Under the pieces are notes generated by a model. It saw only the letters and a list, made by a program, of their open reading frames with translations. It was not told the origin of the DNA and did not search any database. A program made the position numbers and the translations under genes. Shown one piece after another: positions 55,332 to 64,000 of a stretch of 64,000 nucleotides of DNA. Every line of letters starts with the position of its first letter. The stretch's first letter is position 1. Source of the DNA: FEN-1297 sp963787005 (lineage in GTDB: Bacteria > Bacteroidota > Ignavibacteria > Ignavibacteriales > Ignavibacteriaceae); NCBI GenBank assembly GCA_963787005.1, contig CAWBBX010000026.1, positions 31,104 to 95,103 of the forward strand, read 5' to 3'.

Positions 55332-56378
55332 TTAAGATATTGCTTTCCTCTTCGGGTAGTCGGAAGAGCAGGTTTCTCGCAGAATTAATTCAGTCGGTAT
55401 TTCGATATGCTTAGGCGTAAAAGAATCGGGATTATTTATGTTATCCATTATCAAGTCAACTGCTTTTCTGCCGAGTTCAACTGTAGGCTGATTTACGCTG
55501 CTCAGTGAGGGCGATAAAAATCTTGTTGTAACACTGCTGCCGAAGCACATGATATCTATGTCGTCTGGAATTATTAAGCCGAGTTCGTCTACCGCGGCAT
55601 AAACTCCGAGAGCAACAGGGTAAGTTACGGCAAATACAAACTCGGGCATATTGCCGCTTTTATAGATCTTCATAAATCCGTTGTAGCCGTCTTCCTCGCC
55701 GAATCCGCCGAAGACTACCCAGTCGGGATTTATCTCAAGGTTGTGCTGACGCATGGCATCCTCATACCCTAAGTAGCGCCTTCTGCCTATGTAAATATTC
55801 TGATAGCCCCCGATGTGGCCTATTTTAGTGTGACCGATCTTTATGGCCTGTTCTATCGCCTTGAAAGTCCCCCCCCGGTCATCGACGGTTACGCTGCTGA
55901 AATAAGGTACTTCCAGCACCCTATCCACAAATACCAGGGGAACACCGAGCTTCTTTACGGTTTCGAATATTGAGTAATCCTTGGTCTGCTCGGAGATCGA
56001 TACTATGAGTCCGTCCACCCGCATCGACAATAATGTCTGTATATGCTTTATCTCCCTCTCCGCTTTCTCCTGCGAGACCGTAAGAATAATCTCATAATTA
56101 TTTTCAAACGCGGTATCGTAAATAGATTCAATAAGAGAGCTGAAGAAATGATGCGCAATTTTGGGTACTACAACTCCCAGCGCGTAAGATTTTTTTGATG
56201 ACAGATTTCTCGCCATAAAGTTAGGCGTATATCCGAGTTCCAGAGCGACCTGCTTTACGAGTTTGGTTGTTGCGGCCGAGATATCGGGATGTCCCCTCAA
56301 TGCTTTCGATACCGTAACCCTGGATACGTTAAGCCTCTTGGCAATATCATCAAGAGTAATGTGTACTTTAGGTCTCAC
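55332..56378 (-). CDS. LacI-family regulator of the pectin/uronate locus
   Basis: Regulator of 348 residues starting with GTG (GGAAG about 8 nt upstream). The N-terminal helix-turn-helix is TLDDIAKRLNVSRVTVSKAL, with the hinge LGYTPNFMARNLSSKKSYALG. A periplasmic-binding-protein-like effector domain follows. Directly upstream of uxaA on the same strand, so it most likely senses a uronate intermediate such as KDG or tagaturonate; the effector is inferred. Confidence 0.9.
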   Translation of the reverse strand: MRPKVHITLDDIAKRLNVSRVTVSKALRGHPDISAATTKLVKQVALELGYTPNFMARNLSSKKSYALGVVVPKIAHHFFSSLIESIYDTAFENNYEIILTVSQEKAEREIKHIQTLLSMRVDGLIVSISEQTKDYSIFETVKKLGVPLVFVDRVLEVPYFSSVTVDDRGGTFKAIEQAIKIGHTKIGHIGGYQNIYIGRRRYLGYEDAMRQHNLEINPDWVVFGGFGEEDGYNGFMKIYKSGNMPEFVFAVTYPVALGVYAAVDELGLIIPDDIDIMCFGSSVTTRFLSPSLSSVNQPTVELGRKAVDLIMDNINNPDSFTPKHIEIPTELILRETCSSDYPKRKAIS

Positions 56379-56506
56379 CTTAATACTTCCTTAGATATAA
56401 CTTTTTAATAAATTATGCAAAATAACAACAACAGTTGGGATTACTGCCTTTGGAATTCTTTTACAAAAAATAAATGCCAGTATTTGCGTCTCTAAGTCCG
56501 GCCGAT

Positions 56507-56674
56507 TCAGCCGTCTTTCTTTTGATCCTCGTCTTCATCGCTGAGAGACTTCTTGAATAATTTAATTCCTTTCCCCAATCCCCTAGCAAGATCCGGAATT
56601 TTCTTGCCGCCGAAAAGAAGAAGGAGGATAAAAGCTATTATGATTATCTCGGTCAAACCGATATTTTCAAACAT
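56507..56674 (-). CDS. tatA: TatA/E-family protein
   Basis: Protein of 55 residues: one N-terminal membrane helix (IIIIAFILLLLFGGKKIP), then the amphipathic FGGKKIPDLARGLGKGIKLF and an acidic tail. This is the standard TatA pattern (FG hinge before an amphipathic helix). AGGAA lies 7 nt before the ATG. It forms the pore of twin-arginine export. tatC is not in the window, and the nearby exported enzymes carry Sec-type signals. Confidence 0.88.
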   Translation of the reverse strand: MFENIGLTEIIIIAFILLLLFGGKKIPDLARGLGKGIKLFKKSLSDEDEDQKKDG

Positions 56675-56706
56675 ATAAGTATTCCTAATGGTTATTTACA
56701 ATTGTT

Positions 56707-58033
56707 TCAATTTACCTGAACCGCTGCACCGCAGCATTTCTTGTACTTCCTTCCGCTTCCGCACGGGCACGGATCGTTTCGGCCCGCACCCGCCGACGGG
56801 AATCCCTTGTCCTTTTCCCCGGCCCAGCTCATTACATTTGCAGGAGGACGACGATTCGCCAGTTCACCTGCCATGAATTTCATATAAGGATCGATATAAT
56901 TAAATAACTTCTTATACCCGGCACACAGGTAATTTAATCCGTCTTCGCCGTCCGGTGTTTTTATGAACCTGTTCTTCGGGCACTCGCCGTTGCACGCGAA
57001 TCTTACATCGCAGTTAATGCAGTATTTCGGAAGCGTATCTCTCTTATCGTTCCCGAACTTTACCTGCTGATCCGAATTGACCAGCGAGCCGAGCGGGTTT
57101 TCCATTATATTACCCAGCTTGTTCTCAGGATAGACATAATGATCGCAAGAGTAAAGATCGCCGTTATGCTCAATTGCCATCGCGCTTCCGCATGTTTGCC
57201 TGAATACACACAGGCTCGGCTCCATTCCGAGCCAGCTTTCCAGCGAAACATCAAACATCTGCACGAAATACTTTCCCACGTCGTTACGGACCCATTGGTT
57301 AAAAATAGCAATCAGGAAATCACCGAACTGTTCCGATCCTACCGACCAGTCAGTTACTTCGGCCGGATCGCCGTAATGCGAAGCCACCAGCGATAATCCG
57401 TCGGGCGGGGTTGCGGATGCAATGCGCTCCACTATCGGGATGAACTGCATATAACCGCTTCCGGCTTCCTTTAAAAAATTGTAAACCTCAAGAGGATGTT
57501 TCGCGTTATCGCTCTGTACTACGGTTAACGTATTGAACTCAACATTATGCTTCTTTTAAATAGTTAACCCCGCGCATAACCTGTTCGAAGGTCGGCTTGT
57601 CTCCTTTGTTCACCCTGTACTTGTCGTGCAGTTCGCGCGGACCGTCGATGGAAAGCCCTATTAAAAATTTATTTTCCGCAAAGAACGCGCACCATTCGTC
57701 GTCGAGCAATACTCCGTTTGTCTGAAACGCATTATCTATCTGTCTACCATCGGAGTATTTTTTCTCAAGCTCAACCACCTTCTTAAAATAATCTACACCC
57801 AGCAAGGTAGGTTCTCCTCCCTGCCAAGCAAAGCTCATTACATCCGATCTGTCGGTCTCTATTCTTTGTTTAATATAAGACTCAAGCACATCATAAGGCA
57901 TCTTAAAGTTTGAGCCGGTCGGGTAAAGATTTTCCTTTTCAAGGTAGAAACAGTATTTACAGTCGAGGTTGCAGATAGGCCCTATAGGCTTAGCCATTAT
58001 GTGGAATGAAGGATATGCGGATTTGTCAGTCAT
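56707..58033 (-). pseudogene. Anaerobic sulfatase maturase (anSME), frameshifted
   Basis: Radical SAM enzyme that makes formylglycine in sulfatases. Part 1 (from 58033) has PICNLDCKYCFYLEKENLY with the CxxxCxxC cluster (Cys21, 25, 28) and AWQGGEPTLLG. It stops at LKEA. The rest continues in another frame: VVQSDNAKHPLEVYNFLKEA, CGSAMAIEHNGDLYSCDHYV, CINCDVRFACNGECPKNRF for the auxiliary clusters, and a C-terminal SEC-C zinc motif (NDPCPCGSGRKYKKCCG). At about 57553 the minus strand reads GAA G CAT AAT; dropping one G restores LKEHNVEFNT. Either a true mutation or a base-call error. No sulfatase gene is in the window. Confidence 0.87.
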
Positions 58034-58139
58034 TTTTTACGGCCAAAGTTTTTCAGTTTATTTACCCCTTCTTTTCAATCAAATTATCAAATAAGGTTAA
58101 TAAAAATCGGGATAAAATTAAAGTGTCAGTGAAAATAAA

Positions 58140-58153
58140 TTCAACCGATTGAA
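58140..58153. promoter_or_regulatory. Possible operator before anSME gene
   Basis: TTCAACCGATTGAA, a near-perfect palindrome about 105 nt upstream of the anSME start. The core resembles, but is not the same as, the AACCGGTT sites in the uronate operon. Confidence 0.22.
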
Positions 58154-58239
58154 CATGCCCGAATAGTCGTTAAGGACTATTAATCGCGGATTCGGTACTT
58201 AGTACCTCCTTTCAAAATAGTCTATATATGATCAGCCTG

Positions 58240-59724
58240 TCACCGAAGCAGAATCATTTTTCTTACAAAAATGTTTCCGCCGGCATTAAGGCGGTAGTAG
58301 TAAATACCGCTCGATAATCCCGCTGAGTTAAATTGAACTTGATGAGTACCTCTGTTTTGAAACTTATTGACCAAAGAAGTAACTATTCTGCCGAGCGGAT
58401 CAAATATTTGTATTGAAACCTTCACTCCCGATTTCAGATTGTATCTTATAGTGGTAGAAGGATTAAACGGATTCGGATAATTCTGATCGAGTTCAAATTT
58501 CTCGGGAAGAACCGAGGCCGCCGTAACAGCGCTTACGCCGCTGCTTTCGAAGGCTCCTAAATCCGGTGCGCTTCCGTTATATGCAAGTCCGACATCCGTG
58601 CCGGCATCTATCATGGGACTTCCCGACGCCAGTTTGAGTAAACCGGTAGAAGGCAGGGATCCGTCGGAATTTCGCGGAGCAGTTACTTGCGCAGTATCCA
58701 AGCTGACGAAATCACTGCTCGAGACCGTAAATCCCTGCCAGGAGTTTGTCTCCTGTACGGAGGCACCCAGGTTAACAGAGCTTTGATAAGAAATATTGTT
58801 CTTCAAAACGTTCTCTCCGCTCTGAGGTGTTTCGTAAAATGAAAAATTAGTTCCGTTTTTCCATCCCGTACAATTATAAACGGTAACATCCCCGGTATTA
58901 TGATTTTGATCGAAGCCCTTAGCTTTGTTAAAAAGTGCGACGCAGTTCATTATTTTGTGCGGAGTGGGCACGTAATTTCCGCCGACTTTAAACCCGTTGC
59001 CGTCGCCCTGATATCCTGTATCGTTCCACAAATTATAGCCGTTATGAAACGACCAGCAGCTGTCTAAAACCACTTCGTATTTTGCTTCATAAAAATCCCA
59101 GCCGTCGTCTGCGTTTTCCCACGCCCTGCATCCGATAAACTTGTTCCCAGGTCCCACGCTGAGCTTAGGCGCAAATCCGTCCGCGTTTTCTCCGTGAGTA
59201 GCCGGATCATAATTATGGAATGAATCGCAGTTTTTTATAATGTTGTCATGACCCCCGTCGCTTATCTGCAGACCCGTATCTTTGTTGCCGTAAATAATAC
59301 AGTTCTCTACAATATTGTTGCCGCCGGAAATAAATACTCCGTTGTCTCCGGCGTATCTTACGGTTAATCCTTTAACGTACCAGTAAAGTTTAGAAAGATA
59401 TAATCCTCGCGACTTGGTAGAATAAGGCTGCCCGGAAAAATCGAGCACGGGAGTTTCACCTGGGTAAGCCCACAGTTTAATATATTTTCCTTCCTGCCCG
59501 TCTCTGGGAGTCTTTACAGTTGTGGAAAGTTCATAAACTCCTCCGCGCAGGTAAATAGTAGAATCCGCCTGCGCAAGAGACATGGCTTTTGTAATGGTCT
59601 GCAAAGGTTTGTCAATAGTACCCGGATTAGAATCGTTTCCCTGCGGCGACACGTATATCTGGGCATCTATTCTAAACGCAGCCATCAACATCACCGAAGC
59701 TATCATTAATATTAAATGCTTCAC
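58240..59724 (-). CDS. Pectate lyase, PL9 type, with T9SS tail
   Basis: Secreted protein of 494 residues; GTG start with AAGGGA 9 nt before it. Signal peptide LMIASVMLMAAFRIDAQ. A right-handed beta-helix covers about 25-400: IYVSPQGNDSNPGTIDKPLQ at the start, then GENADGFAPKLSVGPGNKF and CRAWENADDGWDFYEA for calcium binding, and GNGFKVGG with the likely catalytic Lys, as in PL9. The last 90 residues are a type IX sorting domain (LDQNYPNPFNPSTTIRYNL, ending RKMILLR). It cleaves polygalacturonate by beta-elimination at the cell surface. Confidence 0.88.
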   Translation of the reverse strand: MKHLILMIASVMLMAAFRIDAQIYVSPQGNDSNPGTIDKPLQTITKAMSLAQADSTIYLRGGVYELSTTVKTPRDGQEGKYIKLWAYPGETPVLDFSGQPYSTKSRGLYLSKLYWYVKGLTVRYAGDNGVFISGGNNIVENCIIYGNKDTGLQISDGGHDNIIKNCDSFHNYDPATHGENADGFAPKLSVGPGNKFIGCRAWENADDGWDFYEAKYEVVLDSCWSFHNGYNLWNDTGYQGDGNGFKVGGNYVPTPHKIMNCVALFNKAKGFDQNHNTGDVTVYNCTGWKNGTNFSFYETPQSGENVLKNNISYQSSVNLGASVQETNSWQGFTVSSSDFVSLDTAQVTAPRNSDGSLPSTGLLKLASGSPMIDAGTDVGLAYNGSAPDLGAFESSGVSAVTAASVLPEKFELDQNYPNPFNPSTTIRYNLKSGVKVSIQIFDPLGRIVTSLVNKFQNRGTHQVQFNSAGLSSGIYYYRLNAGGNIFVRKMILLR

Positions 59725-59778
59725 TAATTCTGTTCCCTTTCCGTGATGGTACTGTTTTGAAATGAAGCTTTATATTTC

Positions 59779-61257
59779 TTATTTCTTATAAAGCTCTCCG
59801 TTTATATATACATTGTTTATATTAAGATCTTCAACATACTTCAAGTAATTACCTTTTCCCACGCCGTTGAATTTGCAGTTATCTATATTGATATTTTTAA
59901 CTATTGAGTTTTCCAATCCGTCGAGATAAAGAGCGTACTTGCTTTTCTGACTCGTAACATTTTTAACATTAATATTTTCTACTACCGGTTTATAATTAAA
60001 ACCCTTTGCTTCCTTAGGATCGTAATGAAGATTAACTTTTACGATTGCTTCTTTTACCTGCCCTACTTTCACATTCCGCATATATACATTCTTAACGACT
60101 CCGCCTCTCTTGGTATTTGATTTTATCCTTAAAGCTCGGTCGAGGTTCGGACTATCCATCTCACAGTCCTCGGCGTATATATTCCACGCGCCTCCGGTTA
60201 TCTCGCTTCCTATAACAACGCCGCCGTGGCCGTCTTTCATTTTACAGTTTCTGATGACGAAGTTTGTACTGGGAACATTTACCCTTCTGCCATCGTTGTT
60301 TCGGCCCGATTTAATAGCGATACAGTCGTCGCCGTCGTTAAACACACAGTTTTCTATAAGCACGTATGAACATGATTCAGGATCGCAGCCATCGGTATTT
60401 GGTCCCACGCTGTTTGTCTTTACGCCGTCAATTGTAATATTCTTGCTAAGAGTAGGATGTAAAAACCAGAACGGTCCGTCCTTAAGTGTTACACCCTGAA
60501 TAAGTATATTTTCGCAGCTATAAAACTCAACAAACGTCGGTCTGAGATAATGGCCCTCGCCGAAAATTCTGTCCTTTACCGGTACGTTATTGTCTCCCAT
60601 TTCCATAAGCTTTGGACGATTGCCCTCATCACCCTGCCTCGGCATCCCTTCCTTCCAGCCGAATCTTTCTGTCCCTTTCCACGGCCACCAATGCTCATTG
60701 TCTGCTTGTCCGTCGAGTAAACCTTTGCCTGTCAGGGCAATATTCTTTTGACCGTAGGCATATATCAGAGGAGAGTAGTTCATACATTCCACCCCCTCGA
60801 AACGTGTTAGCACAAGCGGAAGATAATCTTTAGGATCGGTGCTGAATTTAAGCACAGCACCTTCTGACACATGAAGATTTACATTGTTCTTCAGATGTAT
60901 CGCGCCGGTTAAAAATGTTCCTTCCGGTACCAGCACCTCACCGCCGCCCGCAGAGCTGCATTCATCAATTGCTTTTCTTATTGCCTCGGTGGCAGGAGTT
61001 TTGCCGTCGGGTACGGCGCCGTATTTGGTTATATTATATATTTTGTCAGGGAACTTCGGCGCTTTAATCTTGCCGAGAATCTCGGGAACTTTATCCCAGC
61101 CTGTTTTACCCGATGAGTCATTCTTACCGCTGTTATTTTTTGCATTAAGATTTATCTGCATAGATAAAACAGATAAGAAAATAACCGCGAGAATAAGATG
61201 AAATGATTTTCCAACAAATTTTAAAGTGATCTTATTCAGCTTTTTTTGATGAGACAT
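59779..61257 (-). CDS. GH28 polygalacturonase (1)
   Basis: Exported enzyme of 492 residues; signal peptide LILAVIFLSVLSMQINLNA. Parallel beta-helix with GH28 active-site motifs: NTDGCDPESC, NDGDDCIAIKSG, GHGGVVIGSE and RIKSNTKRGG. The paired Asp in GDD and the His in GHG are catalytic. AGAGG lies before the ATG. The N-terminal linker (NNSGKNDSSGKTGW) is low complexity. Hydrolyses alpha-1,4-galacturonan, probably in an exo manner given similar Bacteroidota enzymes (inference). Works with the PL9 lyase next to it. Confidence 0.92.
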   Translation of the reverse strand: MSHQKKLNKITLKFVGKSFHLILAVIFLSVLSMQINLNAKNNSGKNDSSGKTGWDKVPEILGKIKAPKFPDKIYNITKYGAVPDGKTPATEAIRKAIDECSSAGGGEVLVPEGTFLTGAIHLKNNVNLHVSEGAVLKFSTDPKDYLPLVLTRFEGVECMNYSPLIYAYGQKNIALTGKGLLDGQADNEHWWPWKGTERFGWKEGMPRQGDEGNRPKLMEMGDNNVPVKDRIFGEGHYLRPTFVEFYSCENILIQGVTLKDGPFWFLHPTLSKNITIDGVKTNSVGPNTDGCDPESCSYVLIENCVFNDGDDCIAIKSGRNNDGRRVNVPSTNFVIRNCKMKDGHGGVVIGSEITGGAWNIYAEDCEMDSPNLDRALRIKSNTKRGGVVKNVYMRNVKVGQVKEAIVKVNLHYDPKEAKGFNYKPVVENINVKNVTSQKSKYALYLDGLENSIVKNINIDNCKFNGVGKGNYLKYVEDLNINNVYINGELYKK

Positions 61258-61306
61258 CGGATACCTCTTTTTTATGTTATAAATTTCTGAGAATATTATT
61301 GAGTAA

Positions 61307-62962
61307 CTATTTTACGACTTCGACTTTCTGTACGACGTCCGCACCGTATTCAACCGGAGTTTTAGCCCCGCCGAAATCTGTGTCAATTAATTTTATTCCG
61401 CCGGTACTTTTACCTTCAAGCCTCATAAATACATTTGTATTGGCCGGACATTCGCCGTTCTCCAACGTAAAATTCTTGGTGTCGTTTAAATCAAAAACAT
61501 CGCCGCTCTTAGGAACAACAGTAACATTCTTTAATGAAAATGATTCCGCGTACATCGACTCGAAGCCTTTGTCCGCTTCGATATAGACTTTCGATAATTT
61601 GATATCTTTGATAGGCATCTCCGGCAGACCGGCGACGGACACCGCCTGCCTGGCTCCTACACAATAGACACTGTCGATATAAAAGCTTTTGAAAATCGGC
61701 GTTCTATCCGTAACAGGGTAAGCCTTGTTTTCGCCTTTCCCTATTTCATAATATGTATTGAAGAGAATCGCTTCCCTGGCAATATCCTTCATGTAAATAT
61801 TCTTAATAAAAATATTGTGAACTAGTCCGCCTCTGTCGCGGGCGCTTTTAAATCTTAATCCCACATCTGTCCCGATGAAATCGCAGTTCTCAACATATAT
61901 ATTTTCCATTCCGCCGTCAGTATCGCTGCCTATAACAAAGCCGCCGTGCCCGTGATATACAATGTTATCTCTAATAACAATATTCCTGAGAGCGGCAACT
62001 TTCGACTTTTCGTAATCATTGGATTTCATGCAGATTCCGTCGTCTCCCGCGTTAACGGTGCATTTATAAACAAGCACGTTCATGCAAGTGTTGATGTCTA
62101 TGCCGTCGCCGTTCTGAGCCCACCATTCGTTGTTGACTCTCACATCACGAATTACAAGGTCTTTACAAAGCGTCGGGTACATCGCGAACTTGGGCGAGTT
62201 TTTAATAGTAACGCCGTCGATAAAAACATTTTTGCAGTTCACAAACAAAAGCATGTATGGTCTCATATAATCACGCGCCGGGAGATAATCTTTTGCCGTT
62301 AGTTTCTTTCCGCTCTTTCTTATACTCTTAATATATGCCGGTCCGTTTAATGCTTCTTTCGACGGCCACCACATGTTTCCTTTTTCATTAAGCACGCCTC
62401 CCGATCTTAAAAATTCTTTCCACTGAGACTCTGTTGTTTTCTCTTTTTTCACGGGGCGCCAGGTTTTTCCTGCTCCGTCAAAAATCCCTTTGCCCGTTAT
62501 TGAGATATTCTCAAGGTTTGCGCCGTAAATGGGAGACATAACTTCATAGCCTCTGTGCGGCGGCTTGATTATGGGGTAAAGAGAATGGTCGGGACTGAAC
62601 ATTACAAGCGCTCCCCTGTTAAGATGAAGATTAACGTTATTCTTCATTTCAATCGGGGCGGTCAGCCACAAACCTTTCGGCACAATTACGGTTCCGCCGC
62701 CTGCTTCGGAACATTCGTCAATTGCTTTTTGAATAGCCTTTGTATTTAATGTGTGTCCGTCTCCCTCTGCACCGTAATCCATAATGTTAAATCTCTTATT
62801 CTGAAACTCTGGAAGCTTTATCGATTCCATTTTAAAAGGAAGATCAATTAGATAAGAATCAACTTCGCTTTGGAGTATTGTCTGCGCATCTACATTTGAT
62901 AGAGCGGTCAAAGTAAATAAAACAGCAGCATAAAAAATATGTCGAAGATAATTTTTTCCCAT
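61307..62962 (-). CDS. GH28 polygalacturonase (2)
   Basis: Exported enzyme of about 551 residues. GH28 motifs: NGDGIDINTC, NAGDDGICMKSND, GHGGFVIGSD and RFKSARDRGG. The start is placed at the ATG at 62962 (AAGGAG 12 nt upstream, then MGKNYLRHIFYAAVLF as signal); the frame extends to 62998 with a TTG. It is a divergent paralogue of GH28 (1) with an extra insert around residues 180-250. Probably attacks a different pectin region. Confidence 0.9.
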   Translation of the reverse strand: MGKNYLRHIFYAAVLFTLTALSNVDAQTILQSEVDSYLIDLPFKMESIKLPEFQNKRFNIMDYGAEGDGHTLNTKAIQKAIDECSEAGGGTVIVPKGLWLTAPIEMKNNVNLHLNRGALVMFSPDHSLYPIIKPPHRGYEVMSPIYGANLENISITGKGIFDGAGKTWRPVKKEKTTESQWKEFLRSGGVLNEKGNMWWPSKEALNGPAYIKSIRKSGKKLTAKDYLPARDYMRPYMLLFVNCKNVFIDGVTIKNSPKFAMYPTLCKDLVIRDVRVNNEWWAQNGDGIDINTCMNVLVYKCTVNAGDDGICMKSNDYEKSKVAALRNIVIRDNIVYHGHGGFVIGSDTDGGMENIYVENCDFIGTDVGLRFKSARDRGGLVHNIFIKNIYMKDIAREAILFNTYYEIGKGENKAYPVTDRTPIFKSFYIDSVYCVGARQAVSVAGLPEMPIKDIKLSKVYIEADKGFESMYAESFSLKNVTVVPKSGDVFDLNDTKNFTLENGECPANTNVFMRLEGKSTGGIKLIDTDFGGAKTPVEYGADVVQKVEVVK

Positions 62963-62998
62963 ATCAGAATTTTTCTCCTTAAAATTCCTTGTTAACAA

Positions 62999-63961
62999 TT
63001 ATTTATCCTTTAAAGTTTTCCTGAGAAACTGATCGGTAAGATCGAGTGTCTTTTCGAACCAAGGACTGAAAAGCCAGAATGTATGCCTCGTTCCCTCAAA
63101 AGTATGCTGCTTATAATAAATTCCGTACTTCTTCAGTAAATTTATTACATCATCTCTGCCTGCATGGAAATGAGGCTGTCCGCTGTTTATAAAAATAATA
63201 GGCGGACAATCTTTTGTCACGTAAGTAATCGGCGAGGCTTCTTTCCATATTTCCGGCTTGTTCTTGTAAGATGCTCCGAACCACTTGTGCGCAGCTGAAG
63301 GCTTATCGGGATTTTCATCGTACTTAGTAGAATTAATGTTAGTAAAATCGAGAAGCCCGTCTACGTTAACTACTGCCTGAACAGCGCTCGAAACTCCAAG
63401 ATTTTCGCCCTCGTTAAACATTTTTAAATTGCCCGTTGTTCCTAGAAAGGATGCAAGTTCCCCACCCGCCGAACATCCGTACGACGCAATTTTGCCGGTA
63501 TCTATATGATACTTCTTTCCGTTCATCTTCATCCATCTAACCGCCGCTTTAAGGTCGTACACACCGGCGGGATATAGAGCCTCGGGTGTTAAGCGGTATT
63601 CAACAGTTACGGTTACGTATCTCCTCGCGGCAAGTCTGTGAGCCATCGGAATAACAAGCGACTCGTCGCCGGAGATCCACCCTCCGCCGTGTATCATCAA
63701 CACGCCGGGATACGTTTTTGCGCCGGCAGTTTCCGGATAATATATATTCAGATGAAGATCTCTGTCTCCGATCTTTTTGTACACTATATTTTCTTCAGCT
63801 TTAACTCCTTCCGGTAATTTAGGAGTTATAAGTTTTGCATCCGGAAATTTCTTGTACATCTTCCGCGCGGCACTGTAAGGAGTGTAAGAAGTATCCCTCG
63901 GAATATTTTGTGCTGCAATAATCCCTGAGATCAATAAAAATATTACGAATATTTTTTTCAT
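62999..63961 (-). CDS. Secreted alpha/beta-hydrolase esterase
   Basis: Exported enzyme of 320 residues; signal peptide FLLISGIIAAQ. Oxyanion motif HGGGW (91-95), nucleophile Ser164 in GCSAGGELA, and a late His in GTRHTFW. It fits the BD-FAE-like carboxylesterase group. In a pectin locus it may remove acetyl or methyl groups from galacturonan so that the neighbouring GH28 and PL9 enzymes can work (inference). First gene of the exported set seen here; more may lie beyond the window. Confidence 0.85.
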   Translation of the reverse strand: MKKIFVIFLLISGIIAAQNIPRDTSYTPYSAARKMYKKFPDAKLITPKLPEGVKAEENIVYKKIGDRDLHLNIYYPETAGAKTYPGVLMIHGGGWISGDESLVIPMAHRLAARRYVTVTVEYRLTPEALYPAGVYDLKAAVRWMKMNGKKYHIDTGKIASYGCSAGGELASFLGTTGNLKMFNEGENLGVSSAVQAVVNVDGLLDFTNINSTKYDENPDKPSAAHKWFGASYKNKPEIWKEASPITYVTKDCPPIIFINSGQPHFHAGRDDVINLLKKYGIYYKQHTFEGTRHTFWLFSPWFEKTLDLTDQFLRKTLKDK

Positions 63962-64000
63962 CTATTTAATATCTTTTGATAGGATTAATTTGATATCAGA

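Overview
This window is a moderately AT-rich bacterial chromosome segment. It most likely comes from the Ignavibacteria (Ignavibacteriales) or a close relative in the Bacteroidota/Chlorobi group. Three secreted proteins carry a C-terminal type IX secretion (T9SS) sorting domain with the NYPNPFNPSTTI signature typical of that lineage. The window also holds a gldA-gldF-gldG-type ABC operon, a bacilliredoxin (YtxJ family) and many lineage-specific lipoproteins. I see no rRNA, tRNA, CRISPR array, transposase or prophage.

Layout. Positions 1-7 kb hold a Nudix hydrolase, a DUF2279-type protein, a secreted GH9 glycosidase fused to a NodB-like deacetylase domain, a ClC channel/antiporter with CBS and TrkA-C domains, and a small secreted HEAT-repeat protein. 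Positions 7.7-16.3 kb look like an amino-sugar module (ROK kinase, MFS permease, SIS-domain protein and nagA) split by the gld-like ABC operon. Positions 16.7-27.2 kb hold an APC permease, a bacilliredoxin, a trypsin-like lipoprotein, a T9SS-exported FG-GAP/VCBS protein, a DapB-like dehydrogenase, a membrane-anchored MutS-like ATPase, a thioredoxin and a frameshifted DEAD-box helicase. Positions 27.5-34.3 kb are a run of poorly characterised membrane, secreted and lipoprotein genes, one with an in-frame stop. Positions 34.8-41.3 kb hold a two-component system, an exported MsrA-MsrB fusion, a 55-residue membrane protein, a membrane protein/XRE regulator pair, a DUF6263-type lipoprotein and a second HEAT-repeat protein.

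Positions 41.3-64 kb, all on the minus strand, form a pectin and galacturonate catabolic locus. The exported part is two GH28 polygalacturonases, a PL9-type pectate lyase with a T9SS tail, an alpha/beta-hydrolase esterase and a GH31 glycosidase. The cytoplasmic part is altronate dehydratase (UxaA), tagaturonate reductase (UxaB), KDPG aldolase, KDG kinase, tagaturonate epimerase (UxaE), an SDR resembling D-mannonate oxidoreductase, two further dehydrogenases and a LarA-like nickel-pincer-family protein. A LacI-family regulator sits at the head. A frameshifted anaerobic sulfatase maturase and a TatA-like protein lie between the exported and cytoplasmic parts. Pectin is cut outside the cell or in the periplasm. 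Galacturonate would then pass through tagaturonate and altronate to KDG, KDPG, pyruvate and glyceraldehyde-3-phosphate. UxaE plus the SDR suggest a parallel fructuronate/mannonate branch. Uronate isomerase (UxaC), mannonate dehydratase (UxuA), a SusC/SusD pair and any sulfatase are not in the window.

The most unusual points are the LarA-like protein inside a uronate operon, the GH9-deacetylase fusion with a non-standard metal motif, three coding regions broken by single-base lesions, a ROK kinase lacking the usual zinc site, and dispersed hairpin repeats at gene ends. I did not find a clearly new defence or mobile system.
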